Shown here: in pieces, positions 12,301-21,688 of the stretch
How positions within the stretch are numbered: the first letter of the stretch is position 1
How the letters are laid out: each line of letters begins with the position of its first letter
Origin: Cyclina sinensis
Taxonomy: Eukaryota > Mollusca > Bivalvia > Venerida > Veneridae
Length of the DNA: 64,000 bases
Assembly: GCA_012932295.1 (NCBI GenBank)
Contig: JAAONU010000010.1
Coordinates: forward strand, 22,000,704-22,064,703
Reading direction: 5' to 3'
The notes under the pieces: model-generated
The model's input: the letters and a program-made list of their open reading frames with translations, nothing else
Told to the model about the DNA's origin: nothing
The model's database searches: none
Position numbers and translations under genes: made by a program

Positions 12301-15300
12301 GCACAATGCTAAAGCAGAATAACTTTGTGACTTAAACGCTATATACATACACTCCATCTAATATGTTTCCATATAAATACAAGGAAACTGTCATTCATAT
12401 AGATCTGCTGACGAGTATCTGACGCAAAATATTTACCGAGGAAAAGATTTAATGCGTACAAAAGAAACATATACAATCAAAGATAGTGTGTGATCTATGT
12501 AACGTTTCTTATCCTGTTTAAGCGAAAACAACTTTATATAAAAAGAGGACAGTTTCGACTTTAATTAAAAACGTTTTAACTACAAATTAAAAGCAAATAA
12601 AGTTATATAACTATTGAAACAGTTAAAACTTTCAAAACGCTGAAAACATTGACAACAGTACTTAATTTCGGCAAATATATCTGACTTGAGTTAAAGAAGT
12701 AATCAATTCCACAATTTGCTTTAGTCTCAATGCTTCGTAGCCTTAATACAGGTCTTCACTTTTAAATTTAATAATCAAAATTAATTTGAGAGACAAAGCG
12801 ATGTATTTTTATGCTGCTTTTCTTTACATGGACAAGAATTTAAACACCTTTGTAAATAGATATAACATTTCTTTCAAGAAACATACCTTTGTTAAGTATT
12901 TTAAATGCTTTTAGTGAAGTGAAATATTGAAGAACAAGTGAGAATTTCGAAATATATGAAAAAAAAGGATTAATGAGTTTTCATTCATACCTGTATTTTT
13001 ATGCCCCCACTTCAAAGAAGAGGGGGTATATTGCTTTGCAATTGTCTGTCTGTCGATGGTCCGTCGGTCCGTAGACCAAATGGTTTCCGACCAATAACTA
13101 AAGAATGCTTAGGCCTAGGAACTTCAAACTTGGTAGGATGATTGTCCATCACCAGTAGATGACCCCTATTGATTTTGGGGTCAAGGGGTCAAAGGTCAAG
13201 GTCACATTGACCTTGTAGGTAGAAACCGTTTCCGACCAATAACTAAAGAACGCTTAGGCCTAGAAACTTCAAACTTGGTAGGATGATTGTCCATTGCTAG
13301 TTGATGACCTCTATTGATTTTGGGGTCAAGGGGTCAAAGGTCAAGCTCACAGGGACCTTCATCCTAAAAACGGTTTCCGATCAATAACTAAAGAACGCTT
13401 TGACCTAGGTTCACCAAACTTGGTATGCTGGTTGGTCATCACCAGTAGATGACCCCTATTGATTTTGAGGTCATTAGGTCAAAGGTCAAGCTCACAGGGA
13501 CCTTCATCCTAAAAACGGTTTCCGATCAATAACTAGAGAACGCTTTGACCTAGGTTCACCAAACTTGGTATGCTGGTTGGTCATTACCAGTAGATGATCC
13601 CTATTGACTTTGAGGATATTAGATCAAAGGTCAAGATCACAGAGACTTTCATCCTTAAAAGGGTTTCCGATCAATAACTAGAGAACGCTTTGACCTAGGT
13701 TCACCAAACTTGGTATGCTGGTTGATCATCACCAGTAGATGACACCTATTGATTTTGAGGTCATTAGGTCAAAGGTCAAGCTCACAGGGACTTCCATCCT
13801 AAAAACGGTTTCTGATCAATAACTAGAGAACACTTAGACCTAGGTTCACCAAACTTGGTATACTTGTTGGTCATCACCAGTAGATGACCCCTATTGACTT
13901 TGAGGTCATTAGGTCAAAGGTCAAGATCACAGAGACTTTCATCTTAAAAACGGTTTCCGATCAATAACTAGAGAATGCTTAGGCCTAGAAACTTCAAACT
14001 TAGTAGGATGATTGTCCATCACCAGCAGATGACCCCTATTGATTTTGGGGTCAAAGGTCAAGGTCACATTGACCTTGCAGGTAAAAAACAGTTTCCAATC
14101 AATAACTTGACAACCCATGCGCCGTTGACCCTCAAACTTCATATCTGCATTTGTCTTGGCCAGTAGATGACCCCTATTGATTTTGGGGTCAAAGGTCAAG
14201 GTCACATGTATGTCAAAACAATTCAGACCAATAACTTGGCTACCAAATGGCATCGGGTTTTGTGGACTCTGAGACTTACATTTTAGATAACATGTATATT
14301 TGGTCACTAGGTCAAAAGTCAGTCACAATAATCTTGCCACATGACTAATTGGCTGCCGATAGGGGGCATACATGTTTTACAAACATATCTTGTTCAAAAG
14401 ACTTCACAACAGTTTTCAGAATTTTCAAAAAATAGTATAACGTTTCTTATGAAGAAAAAATAAGAAACCCAGATGATGTCACTGAATGGCTTTTCTGGCA
14501 AAATTTAGTTTATTAATTGAGCTCAGTATTTTTTTATTGAGTGAAGTGGTTATTTATTGAAAAGTTGACAGAGTTAACACCGTTTTTGGTAAACACTGAT
14601 TAGCATTATGTTTTAGTTAAGGCAGTATAACGTATCTTATTCAGTAAGAAAGGACAAAGGAATGATATCAACTGAAATTTTTCCAAAGTTGGAATTACAA
14701 GAAAAATGTTGCTGAACACAAAATTCAAGCCTTCCCCTTCACATAAGACATTTTGTTGCATGCTCTGAATTCGTAGTTTTAAAAGAGTATCTGTCAAAAA
14801 TACCTACTGTGCGGTGGGACAGAAAATTTTTCTCATTCTGTATCATTCATGCTGCTGTCTGAACAAATTTATTTTCAAATAGAGTGCAAGTTTTGTCCAA
14901 TTCTTTTACGTACCTACCAACTGTTTGGTTTGGTATGCTCTTAAATGAGCTGTATGCATTTCTACACAGATGCACTTCGAAGGACAGTCAAAATTCGTAA
15001 TTGTGCCCTTTATCTAAGAATGAATGAGGTTTTAACAACTTAACCCAATGTTTACATTTTTTTGTCAAAAAACAAAAGGGTATATCTAAAAAGAAGGTCA
15101 ATTTCTACAACTTGCAGGATATTCTTAAATCCTTAAATTGCTAATATATGGAATGCTTAGGCAGGAACATTGAACGACAGGTACAAAAAGTTAAACTTAC
15201 TCCAATAATTAAAACATTAAGCCAAGAAAAACTTACCTATCAGTTTACTTCTATTAAAATGGTTTCAGATTGATTATACAGACGACAACGATACAAGTGT

Positions 15301-18300
15301 GATCTTCACCCTATTAGACAGAGCCCCGATTGTTGGTAAGTTTATCATGCAAGAAGGGAAAAATCAAGTATATTAATTCTCGAAAAGTATGCTCAAGTTT
15401 CTAATGAATGCCATGTGGAAGGACGTCCGTGTTATGGCCAAGGTTAAAGTATTGTTACAAACAGGTAGACAGGCCCACAGACATACACACCAAAAGCAAT
15501 TTGTCTCTTCTGGGGGCATAAAAATGAATATTTCTAGACTTATTGTTAATTTAGTTGTACCAGGTTTGGTAAAACGTTTTCACAAACATCGTCGGAGACC
15601 CACGGTTGTTGATCTTTATGTATGAAGATCAACAACCGTGGGTCTCCGACGATGTTTCACAAAGTGCTCAGGTGAGCTTTTCTGATCAGTCTTTGTCCAT
15701 CGCCCGTCCGTCAGTCGTCAGCTTTTCATTCAAATGACATCTCCTCTGAAACCAAAGGGCCAAATTAAATGAAACTTGCCTGGGATGTTCCTCGCATGAA
15801 GCTCTACCAAGATTGTTCAAATGGTTCTGGTCCATTGTATTTCTGGTTCACTGGAGCTAAAATTAGATTTTAAAAGTTGGATCTTTAAAAATCTTCTCCG
15901 AAACTTAAGGCCTGGAGCTTAGATATTTGGTATGAAGCATCATCTAGTGGACCTCTACCAAGTTTGTTCAAATTATGACCTTAGGGTCAAAACTGACCGA
16001 CCCCAGGGGTCTGGTGATTTTACATAGATTTATATAGGAAAAACTCAAAAATCTTCTTGTCAGAAACCACAAGGCCTAGAGTTTAGATATTTGGTGTGCA
16101 GCATTGTCTAGTGGACCTTTACCAAGTTTGTTCAAATCATGTTTCCTGGATCAAAAATGGCCCAGCCCCAGGTGTCACATGTTTTACATAGAGTTATTTA
16201 GGAAAAACTTTAAAAAATCTTCTTGTCAGAAACCGCAAGGCCTAGAGTTTATATATTTGGTGTGTAGCATTGTCCTGTAGACCTCTACAAAGTTTGTTCA
16301 AATCATAGCAACTGGGTCAAAATAGGCCTTGCCCCGGGGGTCACTTGTTTACATAAAGTTATATAGGAAAAAGTTTAAAAATTCTTCACATCAGAAACCA
16401 AAATGCATAGAGCTAAGATATTTTGTATGTAGCATTGTCAAGAGGACCTCTACCAAGTTTGTCCAAATCATGGCCCCTGGGTCAAAAATGGCCCCGCCCC
16501 AGTGGTCACATGTTTTACAAAGAAGTTATATAGGACAAATTTTAAAAATCTTTTTTTCAGATACCACAAGGTCTAGAGTTAAGATATTAGGTGTACAGCA
16601 TTGCCTACTAGACCTCTACCAAGTTTGTTTAAATCATAGCCCCTGTGTCAAAAAAGGCCCCGCCCCAAGGGGTCACATATTTTACATAGAGTTATATAGG
16701 AAAAACTTTAAAAAATCTTCTTGTCAGAAACCACAAGGCCTAGAGTTAAGAAATTTGGTGTACAGCATTGTCTACTAGACCTCTACCAAGTTTGTTTAAA
16801 TCATAGCCCCTGGGTCAAAAAAGGCCCGCCCCAAGGGGTCACATGTTTTACATAGAGTTATAAAGGAAAAGTTTTAAAAATCTTGACAGAAACCACAAGG
16901 CCTAGAGTTTAGATATTTGGTTTGCAGCATTGTCTAGTGGACCTCTACCAAGTTTGTTCAAATCAAGACCCTGGGGTCAAAACTGGCCCCACCCAGGGTC
17001 ATTTAATTTTACACAAGGATTTATATATGGAAAACTTTAAAAATCTGCTGCTCTGAAACACCAAGGGCTATACCTTCAATTGTTTGTTGTTATGTCTCCC
17101 CCCAACCCCGCCCTTCTGATGGAGACATATTGTTTTTGCCTCGTTCATCGGTGCTGTTTGTCTGTCTGTCTTTCACACTTTGTTTCCTTTCAATAACTTG
17201 AGTACCAGTTGAACAAAAGCCTTTAGACTTCACAGGGTTATTGCCCTTATTGAGTACAAAAAATCCCTTTTGTGTTTTGGGTCAAGGACAGAGAGACCTC
17301 TAGAGTGAAAACCGTTTCCACTCAATAACAGGATCACCATTTCACCAAGAGCCTCCAAACTTCATGGGATGATTGCTTTTACGAAAGAAAAGAATGATAT
17401 AGTTTTTGGGGTCCATAGGTCAAAAGTCAGGGTCACAGGGACCTGTAGAGTGAAAACTATTTCTGCAGAGTAACTATAGTACCATTACACCCAGAGCCTT
17501 CAAGCTTTATAGGATAATTGTATTAGAAGAACCCTATTGTTTTTAGGATCCATAGGTCAAAAGTTAAGTTCACAGGGACCTGTAGAGTGAAAACTGTTTC
17601 CGCTCTGTAACTGGAGTACCATTTTACCCAGAGCCTTCAGACTTCATAGGTTCATTTTCTTTACTCAGTAAAAGAACCCAATTATTTTTGGGGTCAGTAG
17701 TTCAAAAGTCAAGGTCACAGGGACCTGTAGAGTGAAAACTATTTCTTCTCAAGTAACAAGAGTATCATAACACCCAGAACCTTCAAACTTTATAGGGTAA
17801 TTATATTAGATGAATCCTATTGTTTTTGGGGAATGTAGGTCAAAGGTAAAAGTCACTGGGACCTGCAGAGTAAAACTTTTTCTTCTAAAAGATTTGAGTA
17901 CCATTACACCCAGAGTCTTCAAACTTATTGCAAACTTGTTCAAACTTGCACTCATAAAAACCAATAACGATATTTGTAACATGAGCAGTGAGACTCATGT
18001 GAGCGATTTAGGGCCATCATGACCCTCTTGTTTTACAAACTCATTCTTTGCATTTGGTTATTTTAAATTTTCTCTTTCTATAAGTGATGCAATAAACCTG
18101 ATGCTAGAAGCCAGTTTGGATGTGTTAGTCTCCACTATAACCAATGCTGTTAATTCTGAACATTTGATGATCACACTGTCACCACCTACGTGGGACCACA
18201 CGGTAAGGACGAAAAACATATCATATTGAAACTGAATTTCTTTGACCATTACACATCAAGTTTCCGGCCCCGGTTTCATGTCTTCAGAGAAATTGTTTCC

Positions 18301-19443
18301 ACCTGAAAATTGATCTACTTAATGACCTACTTAATAGACTAATCAAATTTTTGGTGGAAAACGAGATATAATTGCGAATGGCGAATGAACATAAACTCTA
18401 ATTTCAACGGTCACATTTCTTAAACTGCATTTGAAAAAGCTAAGTGGCAGTGTTTTTACACTTGTAATTGGCGACTTTACACTCCTGTGATAATGGCTGC
18501 TGTTCTACGTAAATGACCAGTGATAGGTTGTTGTTCTGAATAATTAAAAGCTGTTTTTCATCTTATCGGTTGAACCAACGCAGAATATATCATGTTTCAA
18601 TGTTTAACAATAAAAATATTTCCCAGCCCATCATATAAGTGATTGTATTACTGATTTGTTATTATTTCAGTACAAACTAATCGCCAAGCCGAATTCACTT
18701 ACTGAGCAGAATCAAACAGTGTACATTCCAGCTGATTCAAATGACTCTTTTAGTAAACCAAAAAAACGTATGTATTTTAAGGACTCACTACTACATTTAC
18801 GAAATATGTCTGGTGGTTTTAAAAATGTCAAAAGCATTTATTTAATTTTATCCTGCTGACGGCTAGTTTTGCATTTGTGACCAGTGCTGGCCATCTGTGC
18901 AGCCTGATCGTGATCTGCACTGTTCACTATTCTGTCAGTATTACCACTAATACTCCTGTAAATAGTAAATGGTACTGAACATATTGAATGATGGACAAGT
19001 TCAAGAAATTACTAATCACAAAAATTACTACCTGTTTGTTTTTGAAGAGTTTATATGTTAAGACTAACATGATTGGGAAACATCACTTTAATATCTGAAT
19101 AGCCTAAATAGCACTTAAACAAAGAACAAACACACACACACAAGGAAAATATTAAAACAGAACTTTTGAGATTTGCAGCCGCAATTTTTAAAGTTGATTT
19201 TCTGATCGCCTTTTAAAGAATTCTAAGTGCCGCAAGCAATTCGACCGGTTTCATGGTTTAGCAAAGGTAACTGGTGAATATTTAGCACAATGATTTGTTT
19301 TAATTTTAGTTCTCCATTGCTTTATGAAACTGTGAGACTGAAACTTGTTTAACACTCTTACCAGTCTAACAGACACATGTTATGTTTACATTTGTTTTAT
19401 TGCTCTTACATATGTTCATGTTTCAGAGCCAGACTTTCTGTAG
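113..19443 (+). CDS. LolA-like domain protein gene, 3' part, about ten exons, frame conflicts
   Basis: Exons read by eye from open frames and GT/AG borders: 113-343, 1893-2050, 5611-5739, 7402-7499, 9646-9763, 10471-10590, 15269-15335, 18108-18202 (possibly from 18085), 18671-18767 and 19427-19443. The product resembles the animal LolA-like family: an RGI-x-CD-x-W motif in the first exon (NVRGITCDLW), then a YGKVQ...TPVGVDCQG stretch, a WFEYE segment, DVLEVDINPCF, and RITNLQIDYTD...TLLDRAP. Animal members are secreted or membrane-anchored and mostly unstudied. No transmembrane segment is visible in the part seen here. The 5' end lies outside the window. Splice phases agree across exons 1-3 and from 15269 to the stop. 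The exons at 7402 and 9646 carry stops or phase breaks. Between 7500 and 9646 I would expect a second RGI-x-C-x-W exon but did not find one. This may be a decaying copy or may contain assembly indels. The family call rests on recalled motif patterns, not on a search. Confidence 0.62.
344..1892 (+). other. Intron with unassigned ORF and CCTGGAA repeat
   Basis: Intron of the LolA-like gene. It holds a 99-codon ATG ORF (1169-1468) with no recognised domain and, at about 1650-1740, a short repeat of CCTGGAA-type words. I see no splice-consistent exon. Confidence 0.4.
1893..2050 (+). CDS. LolA-like gene exon
   Basis: Acceptor ttccatttcaag, donor CAG-gtgagt. Phase 1 in and phase 0 out, matching both neighbours. 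It encodes RAHVYGKVQMQNHKTRLFDH and YEFYDFNTDFQDLEMYQ. It was missed by simple ORF calling because it is short, but phase agreement and aromatic-rich content make it convincing. Confidence 0.7.
2405..2495. repeat. Short tandem repeat AACACTCAACATTC
   Basis: Four copies of ctaacactcaacattc separated by 4-6 nt of variable sequence, in an intron. Confidence 0.85.
2601..4142 (+). repeat. Dispersed element with internal tandem units (CAGGTGAGC...GGGCCATCATGGCCC type)
   Basis: About nine diverged units of roughly 140-160 bp, each with 'aaaactaggtcacagagccc', 'ttaacactctagaggttac' and 'ctggaaatttgtcagaaagg'. It starts near gtgagcttttctgatca and ends with caggtgagcaatacaggg and the palindrome GGGCCATCATGGCCC. 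A second member with different internal units lies at 15664-18035, and a reverse-strand single-unit fragment at 7955-8035. The ends are conserved while the internal arrays differ. Confidence 0.85.
4155..4440 (+). mobile_element. tRNA-derived SINE, V-SINE-like
   Basis: The 5' part has a pol III A-box-like TGGTCCAGTGG and a degenerate B box (GGTTCGCGAGG / GGTCGATCG). It is followed by AGATGAGACGTTAACTCAAG, close to the conserved central domain I know from V-SINEs of fish and molluscs. It was inserted immediately after the A-rich end of the preceding element. Confidence 0.72.
5611..5739 (+). CDS. LolA-like gene exon
   Basis: Acceptor tataattttcag, donor ACGGAG-gtaaat, phase 0 at both ends, 43 codons. 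It encodes TPVGVDCQGAVNTKPLPVLP followed by ALHFAAEIIYNQEE. Joined to the previous exon it gives MYQ-TPVGVDC, the 'F/YQ-TP-GV-C-G' pattern expected of the family. Confidence 0.7.
5860..6192. repeat. 66-bp tandem repeat, about five copies
   Basis: Units contain 'taaaaccgctttgcaagaaa' and 'cagtttatcgccggaat', then gataaaca. The period is about 66 bp, a multiple of three, so a 94-codon ORF runs through it. This is a repeat artefact, not a gene. Confidence 0.85.
6541..6660. repeat. Long imperfect foldback hairpin
   Basis: The left arm (6541-6595) and right arm (6605-6660) are inverted copies with a few mismatches and a 2-nt gap, around a 9-nt loop. The core is GGAAGATGAGAATTTATTTC against its complement. 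It could be a foldback/MITE remnant or a transcribed hairpin. Confidence 0.85.
7402..7499 (+). CDS. LolA-like gene exon with a frame conflict
   Basis: Acceptor aacttacag, donor ACAG-gtaata. From the upstream phase 0 it reads EWFEYEMRVGILFAK and then TGA at 7447. The +1 frame is open to the donor and gives PSDVLRPSHREKRIEDYNT, which ends in the phase this family normally shows at DYNT-G. A single 1-nt indel near 7440-7447 would restore continuity. No homopolymer longer than three bases lies exactly there. Confidence 0.5.
7720..7950 (-). mobile_element. tRNA-related SINE copy, minus strand
   Basis: On the minus strand it has a B-box-like GAGTTCGAATCCCGCTC followed by TATTCTAAGATGCATTGCAT. The same order is found on the plus strand at 24205-24350, so these are two copies of one family. 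Confidence 0.6.
7955..8035 (-). repeat. Fragment of the 2.6-4.1 kb repeat family, inverted
   Basis: It reads 'gggctctgtgacctagtttt' and 'cccagatgacccatatttga', the reverse complement of one unit of the array at 2601-4142. Confidence 0.75.
8100..9060. repeat. 17-bp minisatellite (tgaatgtttgagccagc)
   Basis: About 50 diverged copies of tgaatgtttgagccagc, with occasional 3-4 nt insertions such as ctgatgaatg. The short minus-strand ORFs here are repeat read-through. Confidence 0.9.
9646..9763 (+). CDS. LolA-like gene exon with in-frame stop near its 3' end
   Basis: Acceptor agatttttacag, donor CCAG-gtgagg. Phase 0 gives ADYTYNIYNYKEGAFDVLEV then DINPCFNYTEKK and a TAG at 9742. The 21 nt that follow are open in the other frames. 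The frame that enters the next exon correctly is shifted relative to the first part. An indel in the gaaaagaaatag A-rich run is a simple explanation. Confidence 0.5.
10471..10590 (+). CDS. LolA-like gene exon
   Basis: Acceptor tcctacttccag, donor CTGCAG-gtatgt. Exactly 40 open codons in phase 0, ending HPLSPFRITNLQ. It continues in phase into the next exon as RITNLQ-IDYTDDNDT. The other two frames contain stops. Confidence 0.6.
11250..15034. mobile_element. Possible element bounded by 30-bp inverted repeats
   Basis: CATTCATTCTTAGATAAAGG plus about ten further nt at 11253-11284 recurs in inverted orientation at 15003-15034 with one or two mismatches. The interior has scattered AACGTACCTTA-like words (11445 inverted, 11799, 12127) and a nested repeat at 13000-14375. 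No transposase ORF is visible. It may be a non-autonomous DNA transposon. I see no clear target-site duplication. Confidence 0.4.
13000..14375 (+). repeat. ATGCCCCC...GGGGGCAT element with internal tandem repeats
   Basis: It begins atgcccccacttc with a short hairpin (CTTCAAAGAAG, GGGGG) and ends gatagggggcata. The interior is about seven units of roughly 150 bp ('ttccgatcaataactaga', 'ccagtagatgacccctattg', 'aggtcaaaggtcaag'). Nuclear-receptor half-sites are dense: a direct repeat with one spacer at 13476-13488, and perfect AGGTCAnnnTGACCT palindromes at 13199-13213 and 14061-14075. Confidence 0.85.
15269..15335 (+). CDS. LolA-like gene exon
   Basis: Acceptor aaaatggtttcag, donor GTTG-gtaagt, phase 0 in and 1 out. 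It encodes IDYTDDNDTSVIFTLLDRAP, a pattern (acidic, beta-strand, LLDRAP) typical of the C-terminal part of animal LolA-like proteins. Confidence 0.65.
15584..15657. repeat. Perfect 33-bp inverted repeat, 8-nt loop
   Basis: The arms 15584-15616 and 15625-15657 match at every position. The loop is tatgtatg. The stem is moderately GC-rich (CGTCGGAGACCCACGG in the left arm). It sits just 5' of the CAGGTGAGC start of the next dispersed repeat. Confidence 0.95.
15664..18035 (+). repeat. CAGGTGAGC...GGGCCATCATGACCC element with a second element nested
   Basis: It starts gctcaggtgagcttttctga and ends gtgagcgatttagggccatc...ccctcttgttt. The first half is about seven units of roughly 165 bp ('ccacaaggcctagagtttag', 'ggacctctaccaagtttgtt'). 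At about 17093 a different family begins (tatgtctccccccaacc, ggagacatattgttttt) with its own units of about 140 bp to about 17960. I read this as an insertion of the second family into the first. Confidence 0.8.
18108..18202 (+). CDS. LolA-like gene exon
   Basis: Donor CACACG-gtaagg. An acceptor at ctgatgctag gives correct phases on both sides (E)ASLDVLVSTITNAV... An alternative acceptor at 18084 (ctttctataag) has the better pyrimidine tract and would add DAINLML, but it breaks phase with 15335. Both are recorded because the true border is uncertain. Confidence 0.55.
18671..18767 (+). CDS. LolA-like gene exon, penultimate
   Basis: Acceptor tgttattatttcag, donor AAAAAAC-gtatgt, phase 0 in and 1 out. 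It encodes YKLIAKPNSLTEQNQTVYIP and a Lys-rich end. Confidence 0.6.
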
Positions 19444-19600
19444 ACCTATGGTTGGCCATTGTTTGGCATAAAGACCAATGGATACATGATGGCAACGATA
19501 TACCAAGAGAATGAACATTTCTTTAACCTAAAACAAAGCTTCAATTATATGTTTTCTTGATGCATCCATCTTATTTATATTCAATAAATGGTTGATATTG
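19427..19600 (+). CDS. LolA-like gene terminal exon, stop and 3' UTR
   Basis: Acceptor ttcatgtttcag. The phase-1 C from the previous exon plus AG gives QPDFL, then TAG at 19441-19443. The rest is 3' UTR, with an AATAAA signal at 19583-19588. The short terminal coding stretch is supported only by phase and by the well-placed polyadenylation signal. Confidence 0.5.
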
Positions 19601-21688
19601 CTGTGCACGACTCATGTTAGAGGAGACTGATGGTGCCATCTAATTGCTCGTTGAAATATTTCCCTATACATGTATCTCTAAACAGGATTCAACTATGAAC
19701 GGTGAAAAATGAGCTTATAACAAATGGTAGCATATTTGCTACAAATAAAGCTGCACTATGTTTAAAACTCCTGGATTCTCTACTTATTGAGTAATTTATT
19801 GAACACCACTATTGAAGTATTAGTCCCTGTGAACATGACATTTGGCAGGGTACAAAATAGGGCGTATCTTTACATGCCCAACCATCCAACGGATTTTGAA
19901 TGTCCAGGAAGCACTTTTACAGGGAGAGTGATCACGTGACCATTTGTTTTGATAGAGTTTAGGAACAAATTGGGGATGGTATGATCAAAACAGATATAAG
20001 CAAAGCCTTCATACAAAGCATCTGTACTCATAAATATTTTTTGTTATTTTTTTTCCACTTCAAACGGCATAATAATGACTAAAAGTCAAGCAAAGTTATG
20101 CAAAAAGGCTTTAACTGGCAATTTTTTTATTAAAGTGAGAGAATTCAAGACTTTCATGGCATTTTTTAAATTTTAACTGTATGTTTTTTGTTGTTTTTTT
20201 TTCAGACTCTTGCTTCTGTAGTTAATATACTGATAATTTCCATGCAATGGAATGGCTAAAGTCATATGCATTTACAAATGCAGTGAAAACACCAAACAAT
20301 TTAATTTTCTGGAAAAAATTGCATTCTTGTTGCAAAATTTGACATACACAGTCATTTCATATTCAACAATGAAGAAATGGCTGCCAGAAGTAATATTTAC
20401 ACACTAGTTCCTAGTTGTAACTTTATTAGGAACAATTAGTTAATAAAAATTCATGTATTGTGTCAGGTATGTATTCTCTGATTATTTACAGCCTATATAC
20501 CAACCATGACCATGAAGTGTTTAAAGAATTAATGAATATTAATGAATATTTCTGTAGGATTTACTGTTCTAAGGTTATTTTATTTAAAATTTATAATATT
20601 ACTAGCGCATTAAACACCCAGTCATAATCGGAAATGGATTGTTGGTTTATACAGTAGATGTAGATGTATTATTGCATCTATTTTGAATTTGGGTCCACTC
20701 AAGTTGTCTGGCCAGGCCAAACCACAGCTGCTTGTTTAGAGGTTATTTAAATTAACTTATTAACTTTTTCCCTTTGCACATACAATACCATATTATAAAT
20801 ACAAAATGACAATGTCAAAATGTAAACAGTAAAATATTTTCCACAATTTAAAACAAAGATTGTAGATTTAGACCTTGAAAAAGTTTTATGGGTAGTGCAT
20901 ATGCAGACTAAATATTCAAATAACCTCTAGGCAAGCACGCGTGGTCCGAACACCAAATGAAGTCGGTATCGGTGATATATTAAATTACTTAGTAGTTTAT
21001 ACACTGTACTATTGCATTCTTTAGGAGCGAATAAAATATTTGATACAGTCACTGCCAGATCAATTTTTTTCAGCCAGTTTATTAATTCCATTCTTTGGTT
21101 ATCCAAATCCTAACAGTCCAGTAGGAAAGGTTTTGTAATAAAGTTTTTATTGCTAGTAGCACGATACACTGGGTCTATATTTGAGATATATTTTTCCAAC
21201 ACTGACTCGCAGGTATCTCAATCCTAGATCTATTAATCTAGTGATATTACATCCATCCAGCTGTTTTTTGAATACATATTTGGGGGTTTCATGCTAATCT
21301 TGAAATTATTATATGTATTTTTGAAAAGCGTATTTTCAGTGGACTTTTTTCTTTCATTAATGATCTGGCGTCTGACGATAGACTTTAATTCTGAGGGTGT
21401 ATACGGCAGCCTAGTGGTGATGTTGGGCAGGCTCAACCCCTGTTGGCAGCTCCATCTGCTCGCTCATGGCCTTGTGGTTTTAGACAAGATTTGTTTAAGT
21501 CTTCGCTCTCTAACTTACATAAAATATATTGTCCCCCGGGGGGAGGCTATTAATGATCTCAGGGGCATAGTTTGTACAAAACTGGTAGAAAAGCTCTAGC
21601 TGATCTAAGCTCTAGGTCTAGTTGTTTTCATATACACATATATATTTCCAAAGTTTTCCCTATATAAGCCTATGTAAAAAACAATAGC
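19601..21688. other. Non-coding stretch
   Basis: AT-rich, with no splice-consistent exon, RNA gene or repeat array. A 102-codon ORF at 21291-21599 has no recognised domain. Confidence 0.4.

Noticed and set aside
13939..14307. 122-codon minus-strand ORF
   Set aside because: Read-through of the tandem units of a dispersed repeat. Similar frames occur in 16329-16778 and 23048-23233.
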